DNA of 64,000 nucleotides from Akanthomyces muscarius (lineage: Eukaryota; Ascomycota; Sordariomycetes; Hypocreales; Cordycipitaceae). Position 1 is the stretch's first letter. Every line of letters begins with the position of its first letter. The position numbers were made by a program, and so were the translations under genes. Shown one piece after another: positions 1-12,101 of this stretch. Below the pieces are notes generated by a model that saw only the letters and a program-made list of their open reading frames with translations, made no database searches and was not told where the DNA came from. The DNA lies in contig NC_079244.1 of NCBI RefSeq assembly GCF_028009165.1, positions 4,792,709 through 4,856,708 of the forward strand, given 5' to 3'.

Positions 1-715
1 TGGAAGATGATGATCCTTTCAAAGCGGACGTCGGAGTGTCAGCTTCTGAATTAGGGCCCCCCTGAATCATTATGACGCGCCGACCGTATGCTATGGAGGT
101 CGTGGCAGATAGTGACTGAATCGTGAATGTCGTCGGCTGCGGAGTGCAAGATGTCTCTCGGATAATACCGGTGAGAACTTGACTGACGCTACCGGGTGTG
201 TAGCATTTATAAACGTCGTCATTGGCACACGTGTAGCCACTGCGTTACAAATCCAAGTCAGCCAGTGATCTGAAACTCGTAGATTGCTCCATTGAGAATT
301 CCTTACTCTGGATAGCACCCGATGGCCGTCTCGCCAATTGCTAGAACATTAAACATGGCGCGACTTGCTGTCTGGAACAGTCGGCCCGTCGTTGGAGGCT
401 CATCATTGGCGGAGCGCGTCACGGTGCACATGAGGAGAACCCATTAGGACATATACTACCTGGCGAGTACACGGCGATGGTGGTAAGCCACTTGTCCCCC
501 GTGTTGATGTATGATGCCAACGAGTTGGGAAAGCATGCTGAGTCTGCGCCAAAGATTTGGCCATCTCCGGAAACGGCTCGGCAAGCGTAGCCTACCGCAC
601 CGTTGAGTCCGCCACCAGTCTTGGTAAAGGATCCGTCCAAAATACTGCAGCTTGAAGGCGCGGAAAAGGTTGTCGTCAGCGGGCCCAAGTTGGTTCGCTC
701 AGTTGGCACAGACAT
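1..715 (-). CDS. Fungal secreted/membrane-type hypothetical protein, 3' part outside window
   Basis: Start ATG is at 713-715. Exon 1 opens with the phrase LGPLTTTF and contains spaced cysteines ending in ICPNGFSSC. A frame-consistent model splices at a GTGACG donor (first intron base 422) to an acceptor at 240, giving exon 2 from 239 down past position 1. Exon 2 reads GYTCANDDVYKC and then a Ser/Thr-rich stretch. A CTGAC branch site lies about 18 nt before the acceptor. From memory, many ascomycete proteins share this layout (LGPLTTTF start, CP-x-GY-x-C cysteine motifs, then a Ser/Thr-rich linker and often a membrane helix). No function is known to me. The donor is the weakest point: the 183-nt intron is long for this genome and a further small exon could hide in it. 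The 3' end, including any membrane helix, is beyond the window. Confidence 0.5.
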
Positions 716-1390
716 GTCTGTTGGCCACTAATTCTGGCCTTTTCGTCCCGGAAAAACAAGTGGCAGCGGCAGTCCCTCGACGTAATCGAAGAGTTGGTCG
801 TGTCGATTCGTCAAAACGGTTGTTGGCAGCGTCGTGTCGATTCAGATGAGGATTGTTTCTACAAAGGAGGACAGTAAGAACGCAGTGAGAGGAGAAAATC
901 TTTGATTCCGCACATGCAAGAACGAGAAGGGGGCAGAAATTTTGCGCTATTCATTTGATGTCATTCAATATTCAGCTGCTCTCATTCAAGCGACATGTCG
1001 ATCGTGCTAACAAGTCTGAGCCAACCTCAGCCTTATCACGCTAGCTAGCCGGTTCGACGAAGATGCTTTAAAATATGGCATGCTATGCGACGCGAGGGAT
1101 ACACTCAATGGCAAGATAAAACAAACATTTCCCTTTCCGCTCAGAGCACCAATTAAGCCTTGATTAGTATCAAAACCTTCGACAGCGAATTGAACAGGGC
1201 GATCCTAGCATTATACCCTGCGTTGCATCTCGTTTCCGTGAGCTGCTTCACGTACGCAGTAGAGCATGTTCAACTACGCTACAATTTGCGATTACTTCTC
1301 TGATAGCATACAATAGTATGCAGAAGAAAAAATATATACGGCAGGATCACGATATGGTCGAACAATGGAGCAAAAAGACAAAAAAATAGT
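716..1390. other. Intergenic, no gene seen
   Basis: This stretch separates two minus-strand features. It should carry the promoter of the gene starting at 715. I see only short chance reading frames and no recognisable repeat or RNA. Confidence 0.5.
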
Positions 1391-1498
1391 TGACGACATT
1401 GGGATTCGAACCCAAGCGACTCTCGTCAGTCGAAACCACCTTGGAGGTGATAAGGTCATCCCTTGACTCGACCGCCTTAACCACTCGGCCATATCGCC
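1391..1498 (-). tRNA. tRNA-Leu(CAA) with a 27-nt intron
   Basis: Read on the minus strand, the acceptor stem GGCGATA pairs with TGTCGTC (two G-U pairs) and is followed by discriminator A, as expected for Leu and not Ser. The D arm is GCC/GGC around AGTGGTTAA. The anticodon stem GTCGA/TCGAC encloses 34 nt: seven loop positions with anticodon CAA plus a 27-nt intron after position 37. A long variable arm (GAC-GAGA-GTC) and a T arm TTGGG-TTCGAAT-CCCAA follow. Introns in tRNA-Leu(CAA) are known from yeasts and other fungi. The A box (TGGCCGAGTGG) and B box (GGTTCGAATCC) are intact. The CCA tail is not encoded, as is normal in eukaryotes. Confidence 0.93.
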
Positions 1499-1998
1499 AG
1501 GCCGGGAAAAACCCGGTTCAGTGGGAAGTGTGCCACAATTACCTACTATATTCCTAACAATTTGTGGCTAGAATGAACGGCAGGTTTTGAACAACCTGCG
1601 CACTTCAATACAAGTCATATTCCCATGATAAATGATCCTAAGCGACTAATAAGTGACGCTTTTGACTATCTCCACCTAGAAATCCTTCTCTCGTCGATTC
1701 TACGGACGGCGCTGAAGATCAATGCGTACAGGTCTCTCACATCGTTCACATTTTCAACCTGAGTTTAATGCTAATATGATGTTCCAAGTTTCTATAACCT
1801 GTAGTTGCATGCAATGGCTAACGAACGAATAATTACTTGACATGGTGAGCTCACCGCGTATTGTACCTCCATGAAGCAGCCTCATTGTCATTCACACGTA
1901 GTGGACCCCGCTTATTTCCGTACCTGTGGCAATCAGACAGCTGCCGACTTGAGCCTCTCAATTCACACAGTACAGACTCACCATCGTCATCGAATATA
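1499..1998. other. Intergenic, promoter of the aldo-keto reductase
   Basis: About 500 bases lie between the tRNA and the start at 1999. The last 100 bases before the ATG are C-rich and look like a 5' leader. No other gene or repeat is visible. Confidence 0.45.
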
Positions 1999-2991
1999 AT
2001 GGCACAGCCGTCCATAGGTGCTCAAGCGTCCCGCTTGGCGCGAGACTTTACGCTCAACGGGACCTCGCGGACGCGCATGCCCAAGCTCGTCTACGGCACG
2101 GCCTGGAAGAAGGACGCGACAGCCAACCTGGTGTACACGGCTCTCAAGACGGGCTTCCGCGGCATCGACACAGCCGCGCAGCCGAAGCACTACAATGAGC
2201 AAGGCGTTGCGGCGGGCTTCAAAAAGGCTGTCTCAGAAGGCTTCGTGAAGCGTGCCGATATTTTTGTGAGTCTACCGGGCTTGTTCGCACTTTGAGTTCG
2301 GAGCTGGATTCCTGACTGTTTGGAATTCTAGATTCAAACCAAATTCACGCCGCCAAGCGGCCAAAACGAAAATGCACCGTATGAATTCAGCGCGTCTGTG
2401 GCAGACAAGGTTCATCAGTCAGTCCAGTCGTCGCTCAAGAACTTTACCATAGACGGCCAAGATGCCTATCTTGACAGCGTAGTGCTGCACTCCCCGCTCG
2501 ACACGCTGGACGATACCATAGCGGCTTGGAAGACGCTGGAAGGCTATCATCCGCACCAGATCCGTAATTTGGGCATCTCCAACGCCACGCTCGGCATCGT
2601 CGAGGCACTGCATAGTCGCGTTACTGTCAAGCCTGCCGTCGTTCAGAACCGATTCTACCCGGACACCGAGTACGAGGCTGGGCTGCGCGCGTTTTGCAAG
2701 GAGCACGATATCAAGTTCCAGTCATTCTGGACCATCGGAGCGAACCCGCACCTAGTCAAAAGCCAGCCAGTCGTGGACGTTATGCAGGGCGCTGGCGTTG
2801 ATGCTGTGTCTGCGTATTATGCGCTGGTCATTGGCCTGGAAGGAATCACGATTCTGGATGGAACCACAAAGGAGGCGCACATGAAGGAAGATTTAGAGGG
2901 CCTTGAGCGCGTTGGTATATGGGCTGAAGGCGATGGTGAGGCGACGTGGAAGAAGGCTCTCGGTAGCTTCAAGCAAATTATCGAGTCTTGA
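1999..2991 (+). CDS. Aldo-keto reductase
   Basis: Two exons, 1999..2265 and 2332..2991, give 308 residues. The 66-nt intron has a GTGAGT donor, a CTGAC branch site at 2312 and a TAG acceptor, and joins in phase 0 (ADIF|IQTKF). The AKR catalytic tetrad is present in order: Asp in RGIDTAA, Tyr in KHYNEQG, Lys in QTKF just after the junction, and His in VVLHSP. Length and order match NADPH-dependent AKR superfamily enzymes, which reduce carbonyls in the cytosol. The strand GILNPH-type motif is degenerate (TIGANPHLV), so the substrate cannot be guessed. The start was chosen at ATG 1999 because the open frame further upstream lacks an ATG and family similarity. It stands alone between a tRNA and a convergent deoxyhypusine synthase gene, with no sign of an operon-like cluster. 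Confidence 0.9.
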
Positions 2992-3125
2992 TGAGATGTC
3001 GGGTAGGCTGTGCAAGTCCAAGCTTCCATGGAGCCGCATCGAATCTTTGCTCCAATAAAGAGAGTGCACTATTGATAAAAATGCTTCTATGTGTATTTGA
3101 TCACAAAATGCGTATATGGTTTTGT

Positions 3126-4320
3126 TTAAATATCCTTGGCAAAGGTGTTGGCCACAATGAATGGGAAACAAGCTGTAGCCTCCATATATACCTGTTGCAG
3201 GGTTTATTAGCACTCCTTTGAACCGATGGGCCAGAGTATCACCACAGGGGTAAAAGCTTTGACCATTTACCTTAACACTGTCTGCGCCGATTTTGATCTT
3301 GCCCCACGAGACTGCCTCATCTGGTCTGGCGCCAGCATCACTACCATCAAATTCCTGTCCCGTGTTGATGTATACTGCGGACTCTGCACCGTTGCGCATG
3401 AGGCACGCGTTGGCAATGTGGTGCTTGACGATGCCGCCTCCCAGAATGATCATGCCAGCCCTCTTGGCGCGCACGGAAATGGTGTTAATCTTGCGAATGT
3501 CCTCGACAATGTCGACCTTGAGCTGCTGGGGCGAGGACTTGAAGGTGTGAAAGTAGAGCATATCGCCGAGGCTGCCGTCGGTCAGTGCGGGGCAGAAGAC
3601 GGGAATGCCGTTCTTGTAGGCCCAGTAGTAGACGGAGCGCTCGTCGTTGATCTCTTTGCCGAGGCGGTGGATGATTTTGGACGGCGTCCAATTGATCTCG
3701 TCGTCGGTGCCCTTACTGGCCTCTTGCTCCTCGAGCATCTTGTCGAGGATGGGCACAACCCAGTCCTCAAAGGCACAGTAGTTGGCGTTGGGCACAACTA
3801 GGTTTCCGATGCGGTTGAGACCACGTTTGCGCAAGTTGGCGCCGACGTCGCTAAAAGACCCCATGTACGTTTCGCCGAGGCACTTGATGAAGTCCTCCTC
3901 GATGCCGCCAGCGGTTGTAACAATGGCGGAGACGTGCTTGTGTTCGACCAGCCAGCGCAACACGCCGCGGAGGCCCGACGATATCAAATTAGAGGTGTAG
4001 CCGAGAAAGATGGTGGTCTTGTCACCAGTCTCTGGGTCTTTCCAGTCTTGCTGGAGAGGAGAGTTAGCTTATTGTGTTGTATGATCTTATTTGACGGAAG
4101 TGCATGAATTTACCATATCATTTATAATTCGAATGGCCTCGCTCATGGCTGAAGCCTGGAAGCCCATGTGACGCATGCCCATGAAGAGATCGTGTGCTGT
4201 GATGGGACCCTTGAGCTTGTTGAAGTCGAGCTCCTCCACCTTTTGGGCGTCGGCGGGCATCTCCTCGGACTTGACGAGAACGGCATCCTTGGCGCCAGAA
4301 GGCGCAGACTGGTCGACCAT
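3126..4320 (-). CDS. DYS1: Deoxyhypusine synthase
   Basis: Three exons (4114..4320, 3271..4050, 3126..3191) encode 350 residues. Both introns (63 and 79 nt) keep phase 0, and the first has a CTAAC branch site. The enzyme transfers the aminobutyl group of spermidine to one lysine of eIF5A, the first step of hypusine formation, using NAD in the cytosol. Diagnostic stretches are [14 protein letters not shown], the [10 protein letters not shown] region, [40 protein letters not shown] (which holds the active-site lysine in the family) and a C-terminus [13 protein letters not shown]. The last exon is only 66 nt; without it the frame would run on into unrelated sequence to 2893. Length is close to the human enzyme. 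It is convergent with the aldo-keto reductase and divergent from SNT1. Confidence 0.96.
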
Positions 4321-5358
4321 GATGGTTATGGTATGCTGTGTCCTCAGTGCTATAGGTAGCGATTTGCAGCATGAGTTGCAGGCAGTGAATACAATTTTCC
4401 GGTGAACCCCACTATGACTGTCGATACCTGCACCCACTGGGCAGGTACGCCTCGTTGTACCGCCTGCCAGGCGAAATGCTGCGGACTGAGCGGCGGAATG
4501 GGCCTCGATTCACTCTAAAAAAAAGAAATAAAAAAGAGTCGCGGAACAGAACACTGTACTCGATTCATGCTAGGTCAGGCCAAAAACAAAGAAGCAAAAT
4601 AGCTATGGCGAAAGCAGGCAAACGGGTGGTGTTCGGTCGGCCAACACACCAAGGCCGAATCAGGACTAGCGTTATTCGATGCCTGGCACCTGGGCAAGGC
4701 CAGCTCAGCCTTTGCCTGTCAACCTGGCTGTCTGTATCCGTACCTGTACCTACCTAGGTACCTACCTAGCTCTGGTGCGTTCCGGCACTGCACGTCTCGG
4801 TTAGCGCGGTGGCTCGGTGGCTTCAGCCAATGGTTGGCCGTTCTGATAGGGCGTCTTCAAGTCGGCGGGCCACCTCACCTGCTCGCCCGCCTGCCTGCCC
4901 GAGGCCCTGGGCGGCTTCTGGGGGGCGCGCGACTTGGCTGGTGCGGTGCACCGTATTTTGAGGTGCCCCCCGGGGGTGGGACCGCCGTGCATCCTTTAAT
5001 CCCTTCATCCATCTTTCCGTTCGACACGCATCACGACGACGGATACCCGCCGTTTGCTGCAGCTGCGCCCCGAGCTCTGCTGCTGTACTCCCGCGCCCGT
5101 ATTGCCGACTGTATTTTTAATCTTGTGCGCTCCGAGTTGCGCTCTGCCGCCCGCCGCCTCTTTTTGGCGTGTCCTTGTGCGCATCGAGCCAAATCTGTGC
5201 GATCCGATCGCCAGGAGACCACCAACAGATTCACTTTTTCCGACCACACCGCTCGCCAAACGCCATCTACGCGCCCCGTGCCCTACCTATCGCTGTTTGT
5301 ATGAATGGGGCCCTAATCTTATCGCGCCAAGCAGCGACGCAGTGGCCTGCTCTTGAGC
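4321..5358. other. Divergent promoter region DYS1 / SNT1
   Basis: About 1 kb of GC- and pyrimidine-rich sequence shared by two outward genes. A TACCTACCTAGG-type repeat and palindrome lies around 4745-4770. The SNT1-proximal 400 bases are C/T-rich, as in long fungal 5' leaders. No credible coding sequence is present. Confidence 0.5.
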
Positions 5359-8300
5359 ATGTACGCATCCATCACTCCGCCCTCCCTACCAGCCGCCATC
5401 TCGAAGCCATCGTGACCCGGTTTCCGACGTGACGTCCGCCATCGCTGGCCGGGCTTGGGCGCCTGTCCCATCGGCCACCTACTGACTTTCTCCTGCAGGG
5501 CTTCCAGATATTCCAGATATGATCCGGACCGGCGGTCGCGCTCTCCCAGGGACCGCTCGCCGGATCGCTTCGACCGTGGACCGCCGTATGACCAGGATAG
5601 ACGCCGCTCATCCGCCGAATCGAGAGGAAACCCCGGTGGCTTCCCCCCCAATCGCGACGGCTTCGGTGACTCCATGCGAAGAGACCCGCCGCGCGGTCCC
5701 AAGGCCCTTATCGACATGCCCAATGGTCCCCGCGGTGGCTTTGGAGGAGATTTTCGTGGCGGTCGCGGTCGTGGCAGGGGTCGCCCATGGCCTGCTCGCG
5801 ATGATAGTAGAGAACGCGGCAGGGAAAGAGATGTTGACTTTCGCGACCGTTATCGCGATGACCGTAGCCGCGAGCGAGACCGCGATCACAGGGATAGAGA
5901 GTGGCGCGACCGGGGAGATTTTATTCGCAGGCGATCCCCCATTGGGCGACCCAGATCACCCAACCGAGACTTTAGGGATCGTGAACGCGATGCACCACCG
6001 CCAGTTGATGTGGAACGACCTCGTCGGGGCTCTCGTGACGCTGGGCCCCTTTCGGCTGGATCTACTGCATCTGACCAACCCTTCAGCGGCCCTTCGTTTG
6101 CTCGCGGAGGTGGCTTTATGAGAGGTCGTGGGAGAGGGGGACGAGGCGATTGGAACTCCGACCGAGGTAGAGGGCGCACTCCCTACGATGACCGCAATGA
6201 CCGCTATCCTAGGAGTCGTTCTCAAGAGGGACGCTGGGGTAGAGAGCGCGACGACCGAGACAGAGGGGACCGTTATCCTCCTGACGATGGCCGCAGAGAT
6301 CTTCGTGACGACCGCGACAGATCTGACAGAGATCACCTTCGAGTCAAGCCAGATGCCCGCACGCCAAACCCGGCAGAGTCGGCACCGCAGTCCCGCGAGG
6401 TGTCGCCTCCTCCCATCGCACCATCCGCCCCAGCATTTGGCTCCGTACCAAATAGAGGATCGATATCCATCGACGGGACGGGAAAGCCGCCTTCCATGCC
6501 TCGGGCACATAGCGACCGTCCGCCTTCCTCAGGCCATTTGGGACCCGACAGCCCTTCCATGAGCACCCGTGGCCCCCCACAGGGCCCTAGTCGACAATTT
6601 GGCAGAAGAATACCGGACTCTCCCAAAGCTATGCGGTCGCAAACCTTTGCGTACGGAGGCGACTATCCAGAGCAACGCCGGCCCCGTAGTAGCGGAGCAA
6701 ACTCTGATTCCATCACCGGCATAGAAAACCGATCGCGGTCCAATTACAGTGCCGAGCCAGGCGAGATTGTTAAAAGCGAAAACGACACGCAAGACTCGAA
6801 ACACTTGGCTGCCGATCTCGATGAAGGTGAACTTCCCCAAGAAGACGAAACGCCGTCAGCTCAAAAGCCCGATACCAAAGCTGTCCCGCTGAGGGTAACT
6901 CGTAAGCGGAAACGACCTGTCGTTGGGGTTGTTCGATTTTCCCTCCCGCCGAAGACTTCGAAAGACGATGACTCTGAATCCGACGATGACGAAGATATGG
7001 CCGACTACTTTGACATGGAGATCAGTAAAACTGAAGCCGAGCTGAGCAAGCTCCATCAGCCTGAATTGCCACTCGAAGTCCTTTCGCGCTATGCCTCGCT
7101 CTCTCATGGAGCAATGGTGAAAATACTCAATGACCATGAAAGGTTGACCGAGATGCTTGGCGAACCACCGGAAGGCATTGCGATTGCCCCGACCAAGGAA
7201 GAAGTGGAGGTGGCCAAGCCTGTCCAGGACGAAGCTGCTGCAGCAGAACCCCAGCCAAAGCCAGAAGAAAGCACTCCCGCCTTCGCTGATGTTCCGGAGG
7301 CGACCAAACCCGAGGAGTCGACTGTTTTACCTGTGGCTACAGTTCCGGAGCCTGAGAGCAAAGCAAAAGAGCCAGGGCAGAAGCTAGAGCAGGCACCAGA
7401 GCAGGCACCAGAGCAGGCGCCAGAGCAGGCGCCAGAGCAGCGACCAGAGCAGCGACCAGAGCAACAGCCAGAGCAACAGCTAGAGCAGGAGCCGGAGCAG
7501 AAGCTTGAACAGGAGCCGAAGCAGAAGATGAAGCAAGAACTCGGACAAGAGCCCAAGCAAGCACCGAAAGAGCCGGAGAAAGAACCGGAAGAGCCAAAGC
7601 AAGGGCTGAGGCGAGAGCCGGAGCAGAACCTAGAGAAAGGGCCGAGACAGGGGCTGGAGCAAGGGCCGGAGCGGGAATTGGAGCCCGAGCAGCAGGCCAC
7701 AGTGGTACTGCCGGTTCCTGAAGTCGACGACGCCATCAAGGAGCCAGTACCTGAACCTGAACCCCAAGTCAACGGAGATGCACAAGCTGCTCACCAACAG
7801 CCGGTGGAATCCAAGACACTCGAACCTCTCCTGGCAATGGAAACCACCGACACGGGATCCAAGGTACCTAGCACTCCTTCACAAGTCGAGGACGATGAGA
7901 CGGAGTCTGAAGACGAGGCGTACCTGGACGTTGATGCTATTCGCCAGTACATGACTACTCCACCACCCGACAGCCTTCCAACTTTCGCCTCGAAGCCCTG
8001 GGAAAAGGACACTGACTTCTTAGCAAGTCTTCATCCTGATCCCGAGGTCGATAAATACGTTGCGCAGCACATGGACAAAGTCCACCTTGATAGGGATCAT
8101 GAACAAAATGAGCAGCGCCACGTGTACGCAGACAATTATATCCGCTATCTCGATTTCACGACCTCGAGCGATCCGGTTGCGGTCAAGAGTCGAGACAAAT
8201 TCTCCGTCACAATGCCAATTCCAGAACCCGCTGCCGCTGCGACGCCTGAGCCAAAGCCCGAAGGCCGTACGTCAGGACGTCGCTTCGCCTCCGAACGTGA

Positions 8301-11300
8301 TCTTGAGCGAGTTCTTCAAGCCTCTATGCGTGAAGATGAGGAGCGAAGGGAACGTGAGCTTAGAATACAAAAGGAAAAGTACCGCAGCGAGAAGGAGGCT
8401 GATATACCTAGCATGTACTGGGACGCCGAAGAACGCCAGAGCGTACAGTACTGGGATCATTCTGGCTACGTGCCGCAAGACCGGCTAGTATCTACTTGGC
8501 AGGTCCTTGCGCCGACAAACAACTTTACAAAGGAGGAATCAGAACTTTTCGAGAAGCGATATCTGGAGCATCCTAAGCAATGGGGCAAGATTGCAGAAGT
8601 CATTCCCAACCGCGACTTTGGCACATGCATCCAGTATTATTACCTTATGAAGAAGGACCTCAATCTCAAAGAGAAGCTTAAGAAACAGCCCAAGAGGCGC
8701 AAGAAGGGCCGAGGCAAGCAGCGTTCTAGTGCCCTGATGTCTGAACTTGGCAATGCGGATCCCGAGACGGAAGATAATCAGGAAACTGGAGAAAATGGCG
8801 AGAGGCGTCGGCCGAGACGCGCTGCTGCTCCTACATGGGGCTTTGAGCAGCCTCCCATTGATCCTGATACTTCTACGCCTGTCTCAACCCCAGGTCGCCG
8901 TGGCCGAGGCGAAGGAGGAGAAAAGTCCGACGGACGGAGGCGCGGCAGAAAGTCAGCCAAAGACAAGGATAAGGAGGCCAAAGAAAAGAAGACTAACCAG
9001 TCATTGTCCGCCGCATCTACTCCTGGACCAAGCAAGGGAAGACCACGGTCGTCTTCACGTATGCCTGAAGGTCCTGTACCAGCGACCAACGAAATCCATC
9101 CCGCGATACCCAACTTCGAGCAGGCTATCCCCTCTGGCATCCAGCCGCCGTTTTCTGTCCATTCGCAGCCTATGACTGGCATCGAAAGGCAGGTCACGCC
9201 TGTAGCCCCGCCTCCCATAGTAGATGTGCTATCGGCGCCGTCTCTTAGGCCGGAGCCGCCGCCCCCACCCCAGCCAGCAATGGCAACGTTCAATCTGTCA
9301 CAGTCCAGCCAAGATCGGAAGGCGGCTACGCAAGCATCTAGTTACTGGAGTGTATCCGAATCCAACGATTTCCCATTGCTTCTTGCAGCATTTGGGTCGG
9401 ACTGGAACGCTATTGCAAATCACATGGGCTCCAAAACTGCTGTCATGGTAAGTTGATGCAGCAAATGAAAAGCCGAGATTGCAAACAGCTAACATTTTGC
9501 TGTAGGTCAAGAACTATTTTGTTCGCCAAAAGGACCAGACAAAACCGGAATTGGAAGCCATCGTGCAGGATGCAGACGCGAAACGTATGCGAGGTGAGAA
9601 TCGACCCGATCCACCTCCGCATACGGCTGGTGGTCGTGGAAGACGATATGATGTATTGCCACCTGCACCAGGGCGACCGGGACCATTTGGCGTTCCACCA
9701 GGTATGGAAATGCACAATGAACCGCCACCGCCAGTCAAGCAGGACGCTGGACTGCCAGGCCGTGCGCCAGCGTACCCCGCCTACGGTGTCCCCATTGCAA
9801 AGGCACCTGCACAGGGTCTTGGGCCGCCGGCAGGACAACCTGTCGGAGCCCAAGCCGCACCACCGCCAGTCGGCCCGCCGCTTTCTCCCTCCCGCACTGG
9901 ACGTGGACCCCCGCCTGCCTTTGGATTTCCGGACCGTGAGCGAGATATTCGCGGATCCCTTCCACCGAAAGCACCTGGTGCTGGCAGTCCTGATATTCGA
10001 GATCAGCGAGCCTTGCACGAGCGCCAGAAAGCAGATCTTGCACTTCGCGATTCTCACATGCGCGAGAGAGAACGGGAGCGCGATCTTAGTCGTCAGTCTA
10101 TGCGTGTTAAGCAAGAGGAGATGGCACCCCAACATGGAGGCTACGAGCCATTTGGCCATCGCCAACAGGCGAGCTTAGGACAAGGTAGACCTGATCCACT
10201 GTCTCTTGGACGACCGGCAACGACAGAACCGTCACGCAACTATGGCCAAGGGCCGCAGCCTGGCCGCGGATTGCTTGGCGATCCTGGCCCTGGCCACTCA
10301 CCGCCTATGGCGAGACCAATGTCCACGATGGGCTCGCGACCACCATCTGGAGAGCTTTACCCTTCCCATCCTCCTCCCCAATCGAGTACTCCTGGGTCCG
10401 TTGGTGGCTTAGCGAAGCCTTCTGAGCCACGTAAGACGTCGAACATCATGTCTCTTCTGAATGACGACCCTCCACCAGCACCAAAACGGGTCAGCGAAGT
10501 TGCGGCTCGAGCTGTCGCAACTCCACCGCCACAGCCCATGTCGCGGCCGCCCCCCTCACAACAGCAGGCCGCGCCTTTGCGTCGTGAACCGGAGCCAGGG
10601 TATCACTCATATGGTCGCAACCCTCCTCAAGCGGCTCCTGCAGGCATGCCTTCGCTCAAGCCATCGCAGCCTCCCCCAATGTCGGGATCGCGGATGGCAA
10701 TGGAAGCTCAGCCCGAGCGTGATTACTACCGATCACATGCATACCCCTCTGTACAACAAAACACGGCCACGAACTCGCCGCCGACGGCCCCTCATCGATA
10801 TGCTCCTCCGCCTTCACAAGCATACCAGCCGCAGCCTGGCTACCCGACTCAATACGGCTCCGCGCCGCAACCGCACGCAGCCTCACCGCCTCCTCAGTAT
10901 GCCGGCCACGGAGCTCCCAGAGGACGGGACCATGGGCCTCCTCCTCCGCAGAACGTTCGTGACCAGGGCTGGCCTTCTCATCAGCAGCCTCCTGGCAACG
11001 GCTGGCAACAGGGCCCCGGGCCTAAGACGTCACAGGGCCCGCCACCACCGCAGTCGTGGTCTCCAGCTCCGCAATCGCAGCACCCCTCCCATCCACACAC
11101 AGTTAGAGATGAGCGAGCGTACAGCACGCAGCCCATGCAGAGTCGCTACGCACCGCCGCCAGCAACCTCGCGGCCTCCTGACCCAGGGCCGCCTTACAAC
11201 CGCTACTCGTCGACGCCCGTGCCACGTGATCCGCGAGAAATGCCCGGCCGGAGCTACACTCCCGTCGGTTATGACAACCGAGGGCCGCCACCTCCTCCCC

Positions 11301-11440
11301 AGGGTCCAGGAGGGTATCCGCAACCGGACCCGCGAGACCCAAGAGATCCACGAGATCCAAGAGACCCGCGGGATATGATGTCGAGAGGACTGCGACCGCA
11401 AGACTCGTATGACAGACGCCAGGATCAATATAGACGGTGA
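5359..11440 (+). CDS. SNT1: Snt1/NCoR-like double-SANT corepressor subunit
   Basis: Exons 5359..5360, 5499..9447 and 9506..11440 give about 1,961 residues. The ATG is split: AT at 5359-5360, then a 138-nt intron (GTACGC donor, ACTGAC branch at 5481, GCAG acceptor), then G at 5499, yielding MASRYSRYDP. The second intron (58 nt, GCTAAC branch) lies inside SANT 2. Visible parts are an Arg/Asp/Ser-rich N-terminus, a Glu/Gln/Pro tract (about residues 628-731), SANT 1 (about 1000-1058, with NNFTKEESELFEKRYLEHPK), a basic KKQPKRRKKGRGK run, SANT 2 (about 1282-1330, with YWSVSESNDFPLLL) and a Pro/Gln/Gly-rich tail ending in RDP repeats. Paired SANT domains of this type mark Snt1, the scaffold of the Set3 histone-deacetylase complex and fungal counterpart of NCoR/SMRT. 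Function is inferred from the family; most of the length is disordered. Confidence 0.88.
7381..7690 (+). repeat. Degenerate GAGCAG-CC tract coding Glu/Gln/Pro repeats in SNT1
   Basis: About 310 bases of imperfect tandem 12-mers (GAGCAGGCACCA and variants), coding (EQAP)n drifting into EQEP, EQKL and EPKQ units. It starts with near-perfect copies and decays downstream, so length variation between strains is likely. Confidence 0.85.
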
Positions 11441-12101
11441 TTGGGTGGGTTTTTTCTTCTGTATTTCTTTTCGTTATTTCAGAACTCTTGTTTATTACAG
11501 CGGCCGAAGCAAAGGAGTGGGAGTAGGAGCAAATGGAAAAAGGGCATGCACGAATTTCATTACGAGCATTCGGTGTTGGATACCAATGGTTTAGGGGATG
11601 TATGCATAGTTTGGGGTGGTCTTTTGCTGAATGGTGCTAGGCGCACTTTTGTATTTGTTTGATTTTAAAAGGTGTTTTCATTCTTGTAGTTTTTCCCCAT
11701 CGCCATTCTTTTACCCGTGCCGGATTGCTACCCTTGTATCATTGGATTCTACTTTCGCTGGAGGAAGATGGCATCCAAAGTATCGATAGTCTGGTGTGTG
11801 GGCACCGTAAAACTTGAATCAGATCTCTGATTTAAATGCATTCGAAATTAACCATACCTTTTTTGTCTCTAACGGCTGCGGGATTGAACTGCCTGTGTCT
11901 CGTCATGGCGTTGACGTCGTGTGGGTCTGCACCGTGGCGGATCTGGCCGCCCCTCTACGCGACGACGCGACCAGGAGAGACGAGCGTTCGAATCCAACGC
12001 CTGCAACACCGCTGCCATTTCTACTCATAGGGGCGGGGAAAAACGAAAAGAACAATCGGCGCGCACCTGAGGGACACATATATTGCGAAGCAAGAAACAG
12101 T
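11441..12101. other. SNT1 3' end and DAD1 promoter
   Basis: The first 250 bases are T-rich and look like the SNT1 3' UTR. The rest is upstream of DAD1. A GTTCGAATCC string at about 11986 is not part of a tRNA. No further gene is seen. Confidence 0.45.

Noticed and set aside
3226..3801. 191-codon plus-strand frame
   Set aside because: Antisense shadow of the deoxyhypusine synthase gene.
7104..7772. 222-codon minus-strand frame rich in Ser, Gly and Cys
   Set aside because: It is the mirror of the Glu/Gln/Pro repeat in SNT1; a repetitive sense tract leaves the other frames open too.
11980..12010. GTTCGAATCC, a tRNA B-box-like string
   Set aside because: The flanking bases do not form a T stem, and no anticodon arm or acceptor stem can be drawn.
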